Source: Bolinopsis microptera
Lineage: Eukaryota; Ctenophora; Tentaculata; Lobata; Bolinopsidae
NCBI RefSeq assembly: GCF_026151205.1
Contig: NC_087073.1
Location: 13,721,837 to 13,785,836, forward strand
Direction of reading: 5' to 3'
DNA: 64,000 nt
Each line of letters opens with the position of its first letter. The first letter of the stretch is position 1. Below the pieces are notes generated by a model. The model had not been told where the DNA came from and did not search any database. It saw nothing but the letters and a program-made list of their open reading frames with translations. The position numbers and the translations under genes were made by a program. Below are positions 25,301 to 34,219 of the stretch, one piece after another.

Positions 25301-28300
25301 TCTTCTATCAGCTTCTTGGTATCTTTGAGGCCCAGATCCACATATATCCAATGGCCAAGAAACTTCATCGGTGTATTTCCAATAAACTGGATTTGAGCTC
25401 CATCTATGAAAATTTCAGGGTCATAGGACACATACCTTCCATCTATAACCTTCATCCCCAGGGATACACATTTACTCGGCTTGGCTTTCATTTTCCTTGA
25501 CCAAGTAAGAAATCTTTCCATCACATCTATCTGTTTGGAATTGTTCACATATTTCATTGTTATAGGCAAATACAAATACAGAAGGCAGAAATAGGTAAAT
25601 TTAGTCACATAAATTTGTATGATATCTCAACATCATGTGTGAAATTGAGTAAATATTAGTATACCAACTTAAACACCCTATATTACGTACTATGGATCAA
25701 TTAACAATATTTCAACCATACGCCGGTCATATAAATTATTATATGGCAGTGATATGTTAACATTGGATAAATTTCAACACCTGAACAGGGTAAAAATTTG
25801 TAAATTTCGTCACAAAAAAAATTATAACTTTATTTGCTCCGTGTTGGCAAAATAACTAATTTATCGACATAGTGATGGTGATAAAGTAACATTATATACT
25901 AATTGAGGTATGATTCTTCAAAATAGGGGCAAGAAATGTAAATTTCGTCACATCAGCCATTGCATTAGTTAGATAGATTTTCTTTCATATCAACTGCCCT
26001 TATTATAGTTGGAATGGATTTATACAGGAAATATAGAAACCCATGCCCATTTTTCATCACATTGAAATTATACTGTTGGGGCAGGAAAAGTAAATTTCGT
26101 CACATTTCGGTAAATTAGTGATATCAAACTCAGCATTGTTAAACTTGAGTTCTGATTTGCTGAAAAATAACCTACCAATAATTCCTGGAAGAATATTGAA
26201 TTCTAATCGGGGTATGGTTCTTCAAAATAGGGTCAAGAAATGTAAATTACGTCACATACGTCATTTTAAAATTTAGATACATTTTCTTTCACATCAACAG
26301 TCCTAATTATAGTTTGAAATGATTAATTCAGAGATAAAGGAAATATAGAAACCCATGCCCATTTTTCATCACATTGAAATTATACTTTTGGGGCAGGAAA
26401 AGTGAATTTCGTCACATTTCGGTAACTTAGTATAATTAAACTCAGAATTGTCAAACTTCAGTTCTGATGATCTGCTAAATAATAACCTACTAATAATTCC
26501 TGGAAGAATATTGAATTCTAATCGGGGTATGGTTCTTCAAAATAGGGTCAAGAAATGTAAATCTTGTCACGTCATACGTCATTGTAAAATTTAGATACAC
26601 TTTCTTTCACATCAGCAGTCCTAATTATAGTTTGAAATGATTAATTCAGAGATAAGGAAATATAGAAACCCATGCCCATTTGTCATCACATTGAAATTAT
26701 ACTGTTGGGGCAGGAAAAGTGAATTTCGTCACATTTCGGTAACTTAGTAAAATTAAACTCAGAATTGTTAAACTTGAGTTCTGATTTGCTGAATAATAAC
26801 CTACTAATAATTCCTGGAAGAATATTGAATTCTAATCAAGGCTTGTTTCTTCAAAATAGGGTCAAGAAATGTAAATTTCGTCACATCAGCCATTGCATTA
26901 GTTAAATAGATTTTCTTTCATATCAACTGCCCTTATTATTATTGTGACAATTTTTACATCAACTGCCCTTAACTTGAATCAGCTCTATCCGTGCATCGTC
27001 CTTATATACAGTTTTCCCGCCTTCCAAACCAAAATCAGATATAAATGTTTTCGGCAAATCACCCAAAATTTTAAATTCCATATAATGTGACAGAATTTAC
27101 ATCATTTCCCAATAAGTGCATGTATTTGCTAACTTTTCAAAACAACATATTTTAGGGCTATGATTGGTAGAAGAACCATCAAATAATGAGTTGAAAGGGT
27201 TTTGAGGACACCTCACAGTAGAAAAGAGGTCTCGTATTCTGAGTGTGACAAAGTTTACGAAATGTTGCCTTAAAGCCGTTCGATCACTGCCCTTTAGCCA
27301 AATGTTGTATCATAATTGTTAGAATGACCTAATCTACTATATTTTAAACCAAAAAATGCTAATTGGGCAGCTATGGTTAACACAGTCACAAAAATGTGAC
27401 ATTTTTTACATTATAGTGCCTAAAAACAATAAATTGTATTTCTGAGCCGTGTATATGGAAGTATGGGTCACGTGGCTAATGTCCAGAACTTCTGAACACG
27501 CTATTTTTTTTGGTTTACCAATATCCTTAAACTTCAACATGAACGTGTCCATTTACGATTTCGTATCATTTTGTGACGATGTTTACATCAACTGCCCTAT
27601 ACTTCAATCAACTGTATCCGTGTATCGTCCTCATATAGAGTTTTCCCGCCTTCCAAACCAAAATCAGGTATAAATGATTTCGGAAATTCACCCAGAATTT
27701 CAAATTCCATATAATGTGACAGAATTTACATCTTTTCCCAATAGCCAAGTGCATGTATTTGTTAACTTTTCAAAACAACATATTTTAGGGCTATGATTGG
27801 CAGAAGAACTATCAAATAATGAGTTAAAAGGGTTTTGAGGACACCTCACAGTAGAAAAGAGGTCTCGTATTCTGAGTGTGACAAAGTTTACGAAATGTTG
27901 CCTTAAAGCCGTTCGATCACTGCCCTTTAGGCCTACATTGTATCATAATTGTTAGATTGACCTAATCTACTATATTTTAGACCAAAAAATGCTAATTGGG
28001 CAGCTATGGTAAACAATGTCACAAAAATGTGACATTTTTTACATAACAGTGCCTAAAAGCAATACATTTTATTTTTGAGCAGTGCATATGGGAGTATGGG
28101 TCACGTGGCTAATGTTCAAAACTTATGAACACGCTAGATTAATATATGTTAAAATTAAACCACTATCGTCAAAAACGCTGTTTTAGAAATTTACCAATTT
28201 CCTCAAACTTCAATGAACGTGTCCATATCGTTAGCAAATTGTAGTCAGCATTTGGATATCACTATAAGTTTCTTTATGTGAACATTGTTCCACCTTATAA

Positions 28301-28577
28301 ATATTTGTAGGTTTGTTTGATGAGCAGTGGACTATACGGGGTGGCAGTGTTCTCCGTCAACCTCAGAGAGCACCATCATGATTCACTCCCCACCATGTAT
28401 GTTAACTTCTACGCTCCTTTTCTCATGTTTGCAGGTATGGTCACCATTCCTGTTATACACTACTGGAGGAACGCCAAACTCAAAGCTTATATTGATCAGC
28501 AGTGTTCCGCGACTGTACTAAAGATACTCCCTTCAAGAAAAGATTCGGTCATTGCTGACTCGTTAAAAAAGGTGTAA
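16350..28577 (+). CDS. GPCR-1: rhodopsin-class receptor, seven exons
   Basis: Exons are 16350-16462, 16627-16860, 17294-17495, 17688-17896, 18436-18889, 19109-19228 and 28311-28577. All splice sites are GT..AG, phases match, and the sum is 1599 bases (532 residues). TM1 carries VIGNIV (the class A Asn). The TM3 end reads SLDRFVIVFFPLKY, so DRY is DRF, split by intron 2. TM4 is ITICWIAVFILVIPVAV; TM5 is HVVAIIYLILCALSLAPNL. Exon 5 makes a Ser-rich third intracellular loop of about 195 residues. Intron 6 interrupts TM6 and is 9.1 kb, containing the LINE pair. TM7 ends in GMVTIPVIHYW, so NPxxY is not canonical. The tail is short. The ligand cannot be told; a long third loop resembles aminergic receptors, but the TM3 aminergic Asp is not evident. 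It acts at the plasma membrane. Confidence 0.85.
16844..17185 (+). repeat. 53-bp minisatellite duplicating an exon 3' end and its splice donor
   Basis: The end of GPCR-1 exon 2 (ctgttagtttagatag) plus its donor gtgagttaccatgacaacca is repeated with donors at 16861, 16914, 16967, 17020, 17073 and 17126 (exact 53-base spacing), then a decayed copy near 17179. Only the first donor keeps the reading frame: reading past it meets TGA at once. Each unit also carries gttaccatgacaac, an RFX X-box-like sequence. Confidence 0.95.
19822..19860. repeat. Target-site duplication, left copy (39 bp)
   Basis: Bases 19822-19860 (tgtttggaattgttcacata...) are identical to 25532-25570 and directly border the two ends of the LINE pair. 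Confidence 0.93.
19861..23677 (-). mobile_element. R2/Hero-like LINE, apparently full length
   Basis: This 3.8-kb minus-strand element ends 3' at 19861 (gaaaatactac on the + strand) against the target duplication. Its 5' end abuts the 3' end of a second copy at 23678. It has one long intact frame (23417-20022), about 260 bases of 5' leader and about 160 bases of 3' UTR without a poly(A) tail. The last point fits R2-clade elements. Confidence 0.88.
20022..23417 (-). CDS. R2/Hero-like LINE polyprotein: zinc finger, RT, RLE endonuclease
   Basis: The 1131-residue frame has no stops. Residues 23-41 form a zinc finger (CQWC..AKHLWRC, C-x2-C-x9-H-x3-C) as in the N-terminal DNA-binding region of R2-type elements. 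Residues about 140-260 are very Lys/Glu-rich. RT spans about 315-640: VWVDLMNAYGRV (motif A), GLFQGDPLSVVLF (B) and AFADDL (C, near 548), with catalytic Asps present. A second finger CPLCGWRHCNIKHILVAC (C-x2-C-x8-H-x4-C, from 891) precedes a PD-(D/E)xK-type nuclease with RPDIVVW and VELTV (from about 1003). Known: this layout defines single-ORF, site-seeking LINEs that prime reverse transcription at a nicked target. Inferred: this copy could be active. Clade (Hero versus R2/R4/NeSL) needs a tree. Confidence 0.92.
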   Translation of the reverse strand: MGSIKGQPGLTDEGPLRKNDNICQWCKREFKQVAKHLWRCKMRPAELITEPQVRGDDIRNNLSEQGTSQVYNHSAETGPASSDIQFHFKDLEPPAIVMEVTKRLKLPTAAEKGVWKGVDEDLIVLVNNVAAEDVESRLEKVEKLVYSYLESRFGEEEAKKPRVPQKEKENKETKVIRLAKREAKRNKKDARRSNDQNMLAQAKTEYLRLVRLHNKSRRNELRKKKNKESKKEQSQFKQNPFQFGKKLLDGDKKNKPLNFSKEVADRFFKNEYCDKERSALYVKLKGLPDAPVPKTAFEMERLDWNEFQSKLKSRRNKSSPGPNGVPYLVYKRCPRMAKAVFKLLDSLWESQRVPLQWRVGEAILIAKTEDLDDPSKFRNITKTNTSGKLQMGLLADRMLEYMVSNSYIDTSIQKGFLRKTPGCLEHTQALMEELKDAKSNRRQIFAVWVDLMNAYGRVPHNLIIYALRHYKFPNWLIEYMFKYYDELIVRVVTKDWKTNWFFYMLGLFQGDPLSVVLFLIVFNLLLDLLKNQSDLGYKPSFSSSSTSSRAFADDLTLMSPRLEKMKKLIDVMERFLTWSRKMKAKPSKCVSLGMKVIDGRYVSYDPEIFIDGAQIQFIGNTPMKFLGHWIYVDLGLKDTKKLIEDKLITLFQAVDGSGLNGVMKCWIYNNLLTSKLSWDLMIYNLPVSFVKDLEAICTKYLKKWLGVTKTITVSVLYRNKDCFGLNLKRLSDLYKFLQVSKGYSLKNSKDPKVKEVYEHRAKKQEGSSRWGYTNELSARERDLYFRELVGVTVQGRMGLGSKRSVASEKEKLKELVSHISEQDILLTLVDKGVQGQFLTWENTMQLDLGWNNLIYNYKMSPALLKFHLNATHDVANTPANMSLWNYADTGHCPLCGWRHCNIKHILVACNFSLNNKRYNWRHDNVLRVIAKSLLDQIEKFNNKDFKLEVQDWTGFKSSSSCYQKPKTKMKRESPFEKDQDWQIIWDEDDLPAQFPQHIYGTAERPDIVVWSDKGKVVILVELTVGDESNFSDQVERKQARYNRELIPGLHGSGWKAQLFTVEVGCRGFWHHTLPALLNYFGVTKRVKKAVFQEAALVALRCSYAIWLARENKKWSPCYNIAQRPTVLPSTE
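23678..25531 (-). mobile_element. 5'-truncated second copy of the same LINE
   Basis: Bases 23678-25530 repeat 19861-21713 with no difference noticed; C-terminal translations agree. It is truncated at tcacatctat (25530), followed by one extra C and the right target duplication. Truncation removes the N-terminal finger and the RT catalytic core but keeps the RT C-terminal part, second finger, nuclease and 3' UTR. Confidence 0.92.
23839..25530 (-). pseudogene. Truncated LINE polyprotein (C-terminal half)
   Basis: The frame equals residues from about 568 to 1131 of the full-length protein. An open frame reads on upstream into host sequence and adds 26 unrelated residues (to 25608), but no promoter is known there. 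It lacks RT motifs A-C, so it cannot support its own retrotransposition, though it retains the second finger and nuclease motifs. Confidence 0.85.
25532..25570. repeat. Target-site duplication, right copy (39 bp)
   Basis: Identical to 19822-19860. No copy of this sequence lies at the junction of the two LINE copies (23677/23678). Confidence 0.93.
25571..26940. repeat. Intronic tandem repeat, about 315-bp unit, four copies
   Basis: Units recur with ttcttcaaaatagggtcaag at about 25914, 26218, 26533 and 26847, and with cccatgcccatttttcatca in the first three. Each carries two gtaaatttcgtcacat-like motifs. Copies are diverged by a few percent, and the last is cut short. Confidence 0.85.
26956..28213. 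repeat. Intronic tandem repeat, 629-bp unit, two copies
   Basis: Unit 1 starts at 26956 and unit 2 at 27585, both with acatcaactgccct. They share cgttcgatcactgcccttta, gtttacgaaatgttgcc and tatgggtcacgtggctaatg. Here the motif is in the opposite orientation (tgtgacaaagtttac) to that in 25571-26940. Confidence 0.88.
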
Positions 28578-29576
28578 TACAATCAACAAGGAAGTTAGGC
28601 GAAACGATGAATATTATACATAACAGGGGAGGGGGCCGTGGGGCAGAAGTCAATTTACATACGTTGGCAGAAAATGAATAATTATTGTTGTCTCCAGACA
28701 CCACTTTATAGTAGAGGATCTTACGGGCAACAAGACGTGTTTTCTGCTATGAGTTTGGAGACCTAACCATTAATTGGACACAAAAGTATGATGTGTAAGG
28801 ATCGAGAATATGTTAAGAAATATAAATATGGCCTTATTAGTCACGTGCTATACCTATGCGCGTTTTAAACTTTGGCGGTCTATAACTTTTAAGCCAATAA
28901 AGTAATTATATTCATATTATGTCAGCAATAAGATCACATTATTTTCTATTTGGTGTGAAAATATGAGCTAGAACAGACGTAATCTCGCTTAGTTATGGCT
29001 GTTTGAAATTTATGATGAACGATCGAGCGAGTGCCCATTGATAACAACTAAATGCTTTTGCGCGTAGTGCGCGTCGAAAGTTTGACAAAAACGCTTGCGG
29101 GGTGAAAATATTCAAACTTCGATAAAGTATATTAATTGGGTACTTCTCGGAAAGGAAAAATTTAGGCAAACACGATGTGACTATTTTTGGGTTGATTGAA
29201 TACAACTGCATAAAATTATTCAAACTTTAAGCAAAAAAGGGCACATTTTGACCACCTTTTTGGATTTAATTTACTAGGGGATAAATTAAGGGCTTTGTTT
29301 TATTTTTATACCATCATGTGCAGCTGTATTTTATCTATCTTTATGCAAATTTTGCTGATATGCCAACAAAATTAACTTGCTCAAAAGTTCAAAAAACATG
29401 TTTTTTTGGGCCTATTTTGTTTGACATACGTTGCATGCCACTTTTCGTATTGGGATACGAAACATGTATCAATATTTTGTTGACGGATGTTACTTTGACG
29501 GATGTTACTCGACTAAATTTCTTCGAAGTAAAGCGCGCAGCTTTCTTCTCGGCAAGTGCTACGAAATAGCGCTTAC
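28578..29576. other. Intergenic downstream of GPCR-1
   Basis: No gene is supported. A G-rich run (acaggggagggggccgtggggcag) lies at about 28623-28645. A possible poly(A) signal AATAAA is near 28897. Between 29450 and 29520 a short direct repeat (gacggatgttact) appears. Confidence 0.4.
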
Positions 29577-29885
29577 TTTAACGGGTGATACTCATAAAAT
29601 ATCTGTTCCAGGACCGTCGACGAGTCCAACTCGGCGCGCGTCCTGGTAGGTTGTAAACCTACAACGCTTACTGGGCCGCGCTCAACCTGTCATTCCGCCA
29701 AATCTCTATTCATATGTTTATGAACATAATAGCCTGAGGTCCCCAGGTAAAGTAGCGCGCGTCGGGCCAGACCATTAACAATGGTCAACCTATTTTGGCT
29801 TGTAGGTTTACAACCTACCAGGACGCGCGCCGAGTTGGACTCGTCGACGGTCCTGAACAAATATTTTACGAGTATCACCCGTTAA
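29577..29885. mobile_element. Small inverted-repeat element, GTGATACTC ends
   Basis: Left end taacgggtgatactcataaa pairs with right end acgagtatcacccgtta. Both arms also carry the pair ccgtcgacgagtccaactcg / cgagttggactcgtcgacgg and then ttgtaaacctacaa text. It is about 308 bp and noncoding. Related arms occur at 29985-30080, 30766-30845 and 38090-38180. Confidence 0.75.
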
Positions 29886-29984
29886 ATTTTGGCCCAAAAA
29901 TCGGTTTTTTGCGATTTTTCCCGGAGAAACTCAGAATTGTCAAGTGTTCAAAACCACTTTTAATCGATTCTACGGTCAAAATAT

Positions 29985-30845
29985 TGTAGGTTTACAACCT
30001 ACCAGGACGCGCGCCGAGTTGGACTCGTCAACGGTCCTGGAATATATGGAACAGATATTTTACGAGTATCACCCGTTAATCAAAATACGACTACAAAGGT
30101 GTATTTGAAGTCCCTAGCATATCGAGCAGAAAATGCCCGTAAGAACCTCTACTATTAGGATAATACGGGTTTTTGCAATTTTTATTCAATATTCAAGGAC
30201 GTGATTAAGCAAATTCCTGATTATACATTATACATTATATTTGTTTGTCATACGTTGTATGACCCGCCTGTATCGTCAGGACGATAAACCATAGTGAAAC
30301 GACCATAGTGAAACGACCGTAGTGAAACGACCGTGGGGGGTCGCAACGTGATACAAATATTTGTCACTGAGGTTTATATTCTTGTTTTAAATTTTAGATA
30401 ATAAATTATCGAATTTCCTGATCGGAAAATTATTTTATATTATATTTTGTAATAAATAATTTTTGATGAAAATATGATAATTATATTGTTAATACAAATT
30501 ACACTTTTCATATTTATGTTTTAACCAAATTTCAATCGAAAATTCGAACGATAAAATATTAAAATGTAAAAAGTGAATGTATAAATATTATTAATAATTA
30601 ATAATGAAATATTATGATCGTGATCGTATAATAAAATAAATTACATTATAAAACGTTTGCTAGGCTTTTATACTAAATTGTTTGCTAGACGTTGCATATT
30701 TTTTGTGCGCGTTCATTGAATTGCATTAATCGCTAGGCTAGACTAATTTTTTTTCCCTACTCTTAACAGGTGATACTCGTAAAATATTTGTTCCATATAT
30801 TCCAGGACCGTCGACGAGTCCAACTCGGCGCGCGTCCTGGTACCA
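29985..30845. repeat. Second inverted pair of the same arm family
   Basis: An arm at 29985-30080 (aggtttacaacctaccagga .. gagtatcacccgttaa) faces its complement at 30766-30845 (aacaggtgatactcg .. gcgcgcgtcctggta). The 685 bases between them are AT-rich and include the motif cluster at 30241-30352. Either one element with a long loop or two solo arms. Confidence 0.65.
30241..30352. repeat. CATACGTTGTATG repeat with three 18-bp units
   Basis: Starts tttgtcatacgttgtatgac and ends gggtcgcaacgtgatacaaat, the same text that marks the ends of 37014-38088. Between them ccatagtgaaacga-type 15-18-base units repeat three times. It reads like a short internally deleted member of that family. Confidence 0.7.
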
Positions 30846-32274
30846 GTGTTTCCAATAATAATATTAGAATTTATGATATGTATGATGCATTGATTGAATA
30901 ATTGGTAATAAATTTAACTTTTGTTTTATTAAAATTGGTAGTACTTTGTACTAGTTTCTGATAGAAGGGAAATGTTTCGAGGAGAAAGCGGCGCGCTAGT
31001 TTACTGGGTGATGCTCAGCCTGTCATTCGGCCGCAGCTTCTATCGTTTTTATAATTATAAACTGTACACACTATCGGTAAGAAATTTAAACGTGTATCAT
31101 ACATCAAGGCTCAGCAAACCTTTGCGAAGTAGCGCTCGCCGGGTCAGTCCATTAAGGATGATGATTAATTACCTTACACTTGACTGTCACGTGACTTTTT
31201 AAACACGTCCTCTAGGTGACTCTGAATGACTATTCGAAACCCTAACCCTCTAAACTGATCACAACTCTAACCCTTACGGCTTACCCAATCCTTAGTTGAA
31301 CTTGAAGCATGTGCCATGAAACCCTAACCCTAACGAGAAATTTGACACACTTCCTTTTATAATATATGGTCATATTATGTGATCGAGACAGTTTTTTTGC
31401 CGATATCTCGCTAGGGGAGCATTTTAACCCTATCACCAATGTCATGTGGGGTGATTCGGAATCAGTGATCGAAAATACATCGAGTCAGGTACTGACTGTA
31501 GATCGAGTGATTTACCACGCTCGAGTTTATGACATGTATCAGCACTTGAGAAGTGAAACGAGCTTCTTTGTCAAAACTGGACAAATTTATTATGCAATGA
31601 ACACAAACATAATTTTCGAAAATCAACAAATAAAAATTCACATGAAAATATTTTAATTTTAAGAAATGGGAACTCAAGATCAGATAACGGGCTCAATGAT
31701 TAAATAACATAATTATCAATACTTAAAATTCGCACAAATACAAAATAGGCAGGCAGATGGCAAATTAATTAATAAAATTCGCATACACTTACTGTGCACA
31801 AATAGAAAAATTAGTACAAAATTTAACAAACTGAAATTGAAATGATATTAGCGACCTCTGTAATTGTTAAATTGTTGTGACTTTAGAACTTCTAAAGTCA
31901 CAACTTCTAATAGAAGTGGAAGTCATTATTTAAAGTTAAACTGTCCTTAATCAGATTTTCTGATTAATTATAAAAATAAAATGTAATAGTTAATTTCAAC
32001 GAAATAATAGTCAAAAGTATTCAAATTGAATATTTGATTCCGAAAATGTATTCTATCTTGCAATCAATCAACCGGACAAGGATAAATATTTGCCACTTAA
32101 TTACTTTTAGTTTTACAATCGAACAAAAATTCATGGATACCACCGAATTCCCGTTGGAATTTGGAAATAATTCTTTGGTTTCTAGTAAATACCACATTAG
32201 TTAGCTATTGGAGTGAAGGAATTTTAAGTTCATTCACGTTCTCTTGAGTTTCCTTAGCAACGTACGAACATGTT
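30846..32274. other. Repeat-derived intergenic DNA
   Basis: Bases about 30990-31160 (tgctcagcctgtcattcggcc .. agtagcgctcgccgggtcag) resemble 29664-29775. The stretch 31312-31425 is a diverged copy of 14135-14265, with cccta(a)-rich text ahead of it. The 96-codon open frame at 31366-31656 overlaps that repeat and is not supported as a gene. The rest, 31660-32270, is plain AT-rich DNA. Confidence 0.45.
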
Positions 32275-33876
32275 TCAAACCGAGGTTTCGTTAGATGGCG
32301 CCTCCTCATCAGGTATGATTCCTTCGCTGTTTTTATCTGCAGGGAATGAATTGTAATGTCTTTTTTTTATCTATCCATGACTGATTCAACAAGTGTTCCA
32401 TCATATTAGATTTTTGAAAGTACTGTTTGTATTAAAATATTTTGATTTCATGATTTTTTGAATATTTGACACTGACAGAATAAAACTTAATTGTAAAAAC
32501 CTGCAATGTTCTGTAGTGAGGTCTGGTCAGATGGCGCCTCCTCATCAGGTGCGATTCCTCCACTGTCTTTATCTACAGGGAGTGAGTTATAAATATAGCA
32601 TGTCATTTTATTAGTATCAAAACAAGAAGTGTTCTATAATATTAGATTTTTGAAAATACTGTCTGTATTGAAATTGTGAATATTTAACCGAACGTAACTC
32701 AATTTAAAAAACCTGCAATGTTCCCGGAGTTCTGTAGTGAGGTCTGGTTAGGCGGTAAGTTTTTCTTGTCGGCTGTTTTTCTTTCTTGGTTGTCACCTTC
32801 TGGAATATATTTGATCAGGATTCCTGACTGTGGGTCCCATTGCTAGAAAGTTGATAAAATATTTATAATTAGTTGAGTAATTATTAATTAGTTAAATACT
32901 GTGATTTACCTGTTCTGGATGCTATGTTCGAGGCACATAACGAGACTGGAAGCGAAACAACCGAGATAATTTTGGAAAAGATGAATCTACGGAAACTTCT
33001 GATCATCAAAACGTATATGTAAAAGTTGGCCACAACATTTATCATCAAGAAGAAAAAGAAAAATTTATAGAAATGGAAAAGCAATAACTCGGGAGGATCT
33101 TTCATGCAGTTGATGGCGACGATGTTCAAAGTGTAAGGTAAAGTGGAGATGCAGTAGATGACAGCAGTGAGGACCACAGTGAGGGCTCCTTGCCATGGAA
33201 CACTTCCACCAACTCGTCTTGCAGATTTCCCTGCATCAGCTAGGTACTTCAGTATAGGAACTGTAGTGGCGACGATGATTATGTTTGGAAGTATACCTAA
33301 TATAAATCCAAGTATCGGTGCTATTGTCTTCCAGGCATGAGAACTGTAGCTGTACTCACAGACGTAAACTCGGTAGTCAAAGTGAACATCATCCTTGTCG
33401 ACAGCGAGGAGGAGTATTGGAAAGATAAGGCCATAAGCCCAAATGAAGCTGCAAACTTGATGAGCTCTTTTTGTTGGCCAACTTGCTGCTCGGAGAGGAT
33501 ATTTGAGTATCAGGAACTTGCTTGTAGTGAGGACTGTGATGAGGGACATGCCAGCTGGGAAAATGAAGTAGCCGACATATACTCTAACATAGCAAAGTGT
33601 TTTTCCTAGGACCCACGAGTTGGCTAGCAAGGAGATAGCAGCAGGAGCAAGGGTAGAGATAGTACATATTAAATCAGAGACTGCAATGTGCTGGATTATT
33701 GTGGCCAAGATTTTGTTAATTTTGAAGGCGTCTCTCTGGAACGATGCAATCAAGATCAGAGTATCTCCAATAAGGGATGACAGGATGCCAAATAAATGGT
33801 AAGACGCCCAAAAATATCTTTCTGCATTGTTGTGCATCCCGAATTCGATGTCCGAGTAGTTGCTGGAAGTGGTCAT
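32275..33876 (-). CDS. GPCR-2: rhodopsin-class receptor with tandem tail exons
   Basis: On the minus strand the receptor body is 33876-32910; tail exons are 32799-32713 (A), 32572-32501 (B) and 32336-32275 (C). Each junction is phase 1 with GT..AG sites, total 1188 bases (395 residues). TM1 has LIGDTLIL (GN changed to GD), TM2 IAVSDLICT, TM3 ends SKFLILKYPL (DRY replaced by SKF), TM6 ISTLPYTLNI, TM7 NVVANFYIYVL (NPxxY relic). Tail exons encode related peptides: A ends NQTSLQN, B DEEAPSDQTSLQN, C DEEAPSNETSV-stop. ETSV fits a class I PDZ ligand. A, and B, are multiples of three, so either can be skipped without changing frame. Reading through the exon-1 donor instead ends after KSQYLTN (stop 32884). 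Ligand unknown. Confidence 0.82.
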
Positions 33877-34006
33877 GACTCAAAAAAGATCTTTACTTCA
33901 GATGTGGTCATATACGTGTCTATCTGCTATGATGTGAAAATTCGATTAATTATTATAAAACTCTTGGCCACAATAATCCTATGCAATCTGGTAAGCAAGA
34001 TAAAAT

Positions 34007-34219
34007 AAGAACTGGAGTCCCTGCTATAACATCGCACAAAGACCCACGGTTCTACCATCACCTGAATGAGCCTTTGAGTGTTGGGCCTTTAAAATATGCT
34101 TAAAGCCACACCTGGAATCTCAAGTACCAGTATCAAAGATGGAAGCTAAGCAGATGTATAGACGGAGTTGCTATCGAATGATATAGAACACAGGTATCCA
34201 ACATAGTGCCTTTGACTTA
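34007..34219 (+). pseudogene. Fossil 3' end of the R2/Hero-like LINE
   Basis: The sequence matches, with scattered changes, the last coding bases and 3' UTR of the LINE at 19861 (inverted): ggagtccctgct, then cacaaagaccca, then aagccacacctggaatctca, then ggtatccaacat. It is a severely 5'-truncated old copy. Its last bases (tttgtagtattttctc) lie beyond an inserted MITE at 35172-35188. Confidence 0.85.

Larger units (their letters stand above)
19229..28310 (+). other. Intron 6 of GPCR-1 (9.1 kb)
   Basis: Bounded by GTAAAA after ..IIMCL and TTGTAG before VCLMSSG, both phase 0, splitting TM6. It contains about 3.4 kb of host DNA rich in a gtaaatttcgtcaca motif and the 5.7-kb LINE pair in antisense orientation. 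Confidence 0.8.

Noticed and set aside
28993-29223. 76-codon minus-strand frame
   Set aside because: No motif, no splice or polyadenylation context, low-complexity AT-rich surroundings.
31220-31345. Interstitial telomere (CCCTAA)
   Set aside because: Only one to two units at a time, interrupted, and shared with a dispersed repeat.
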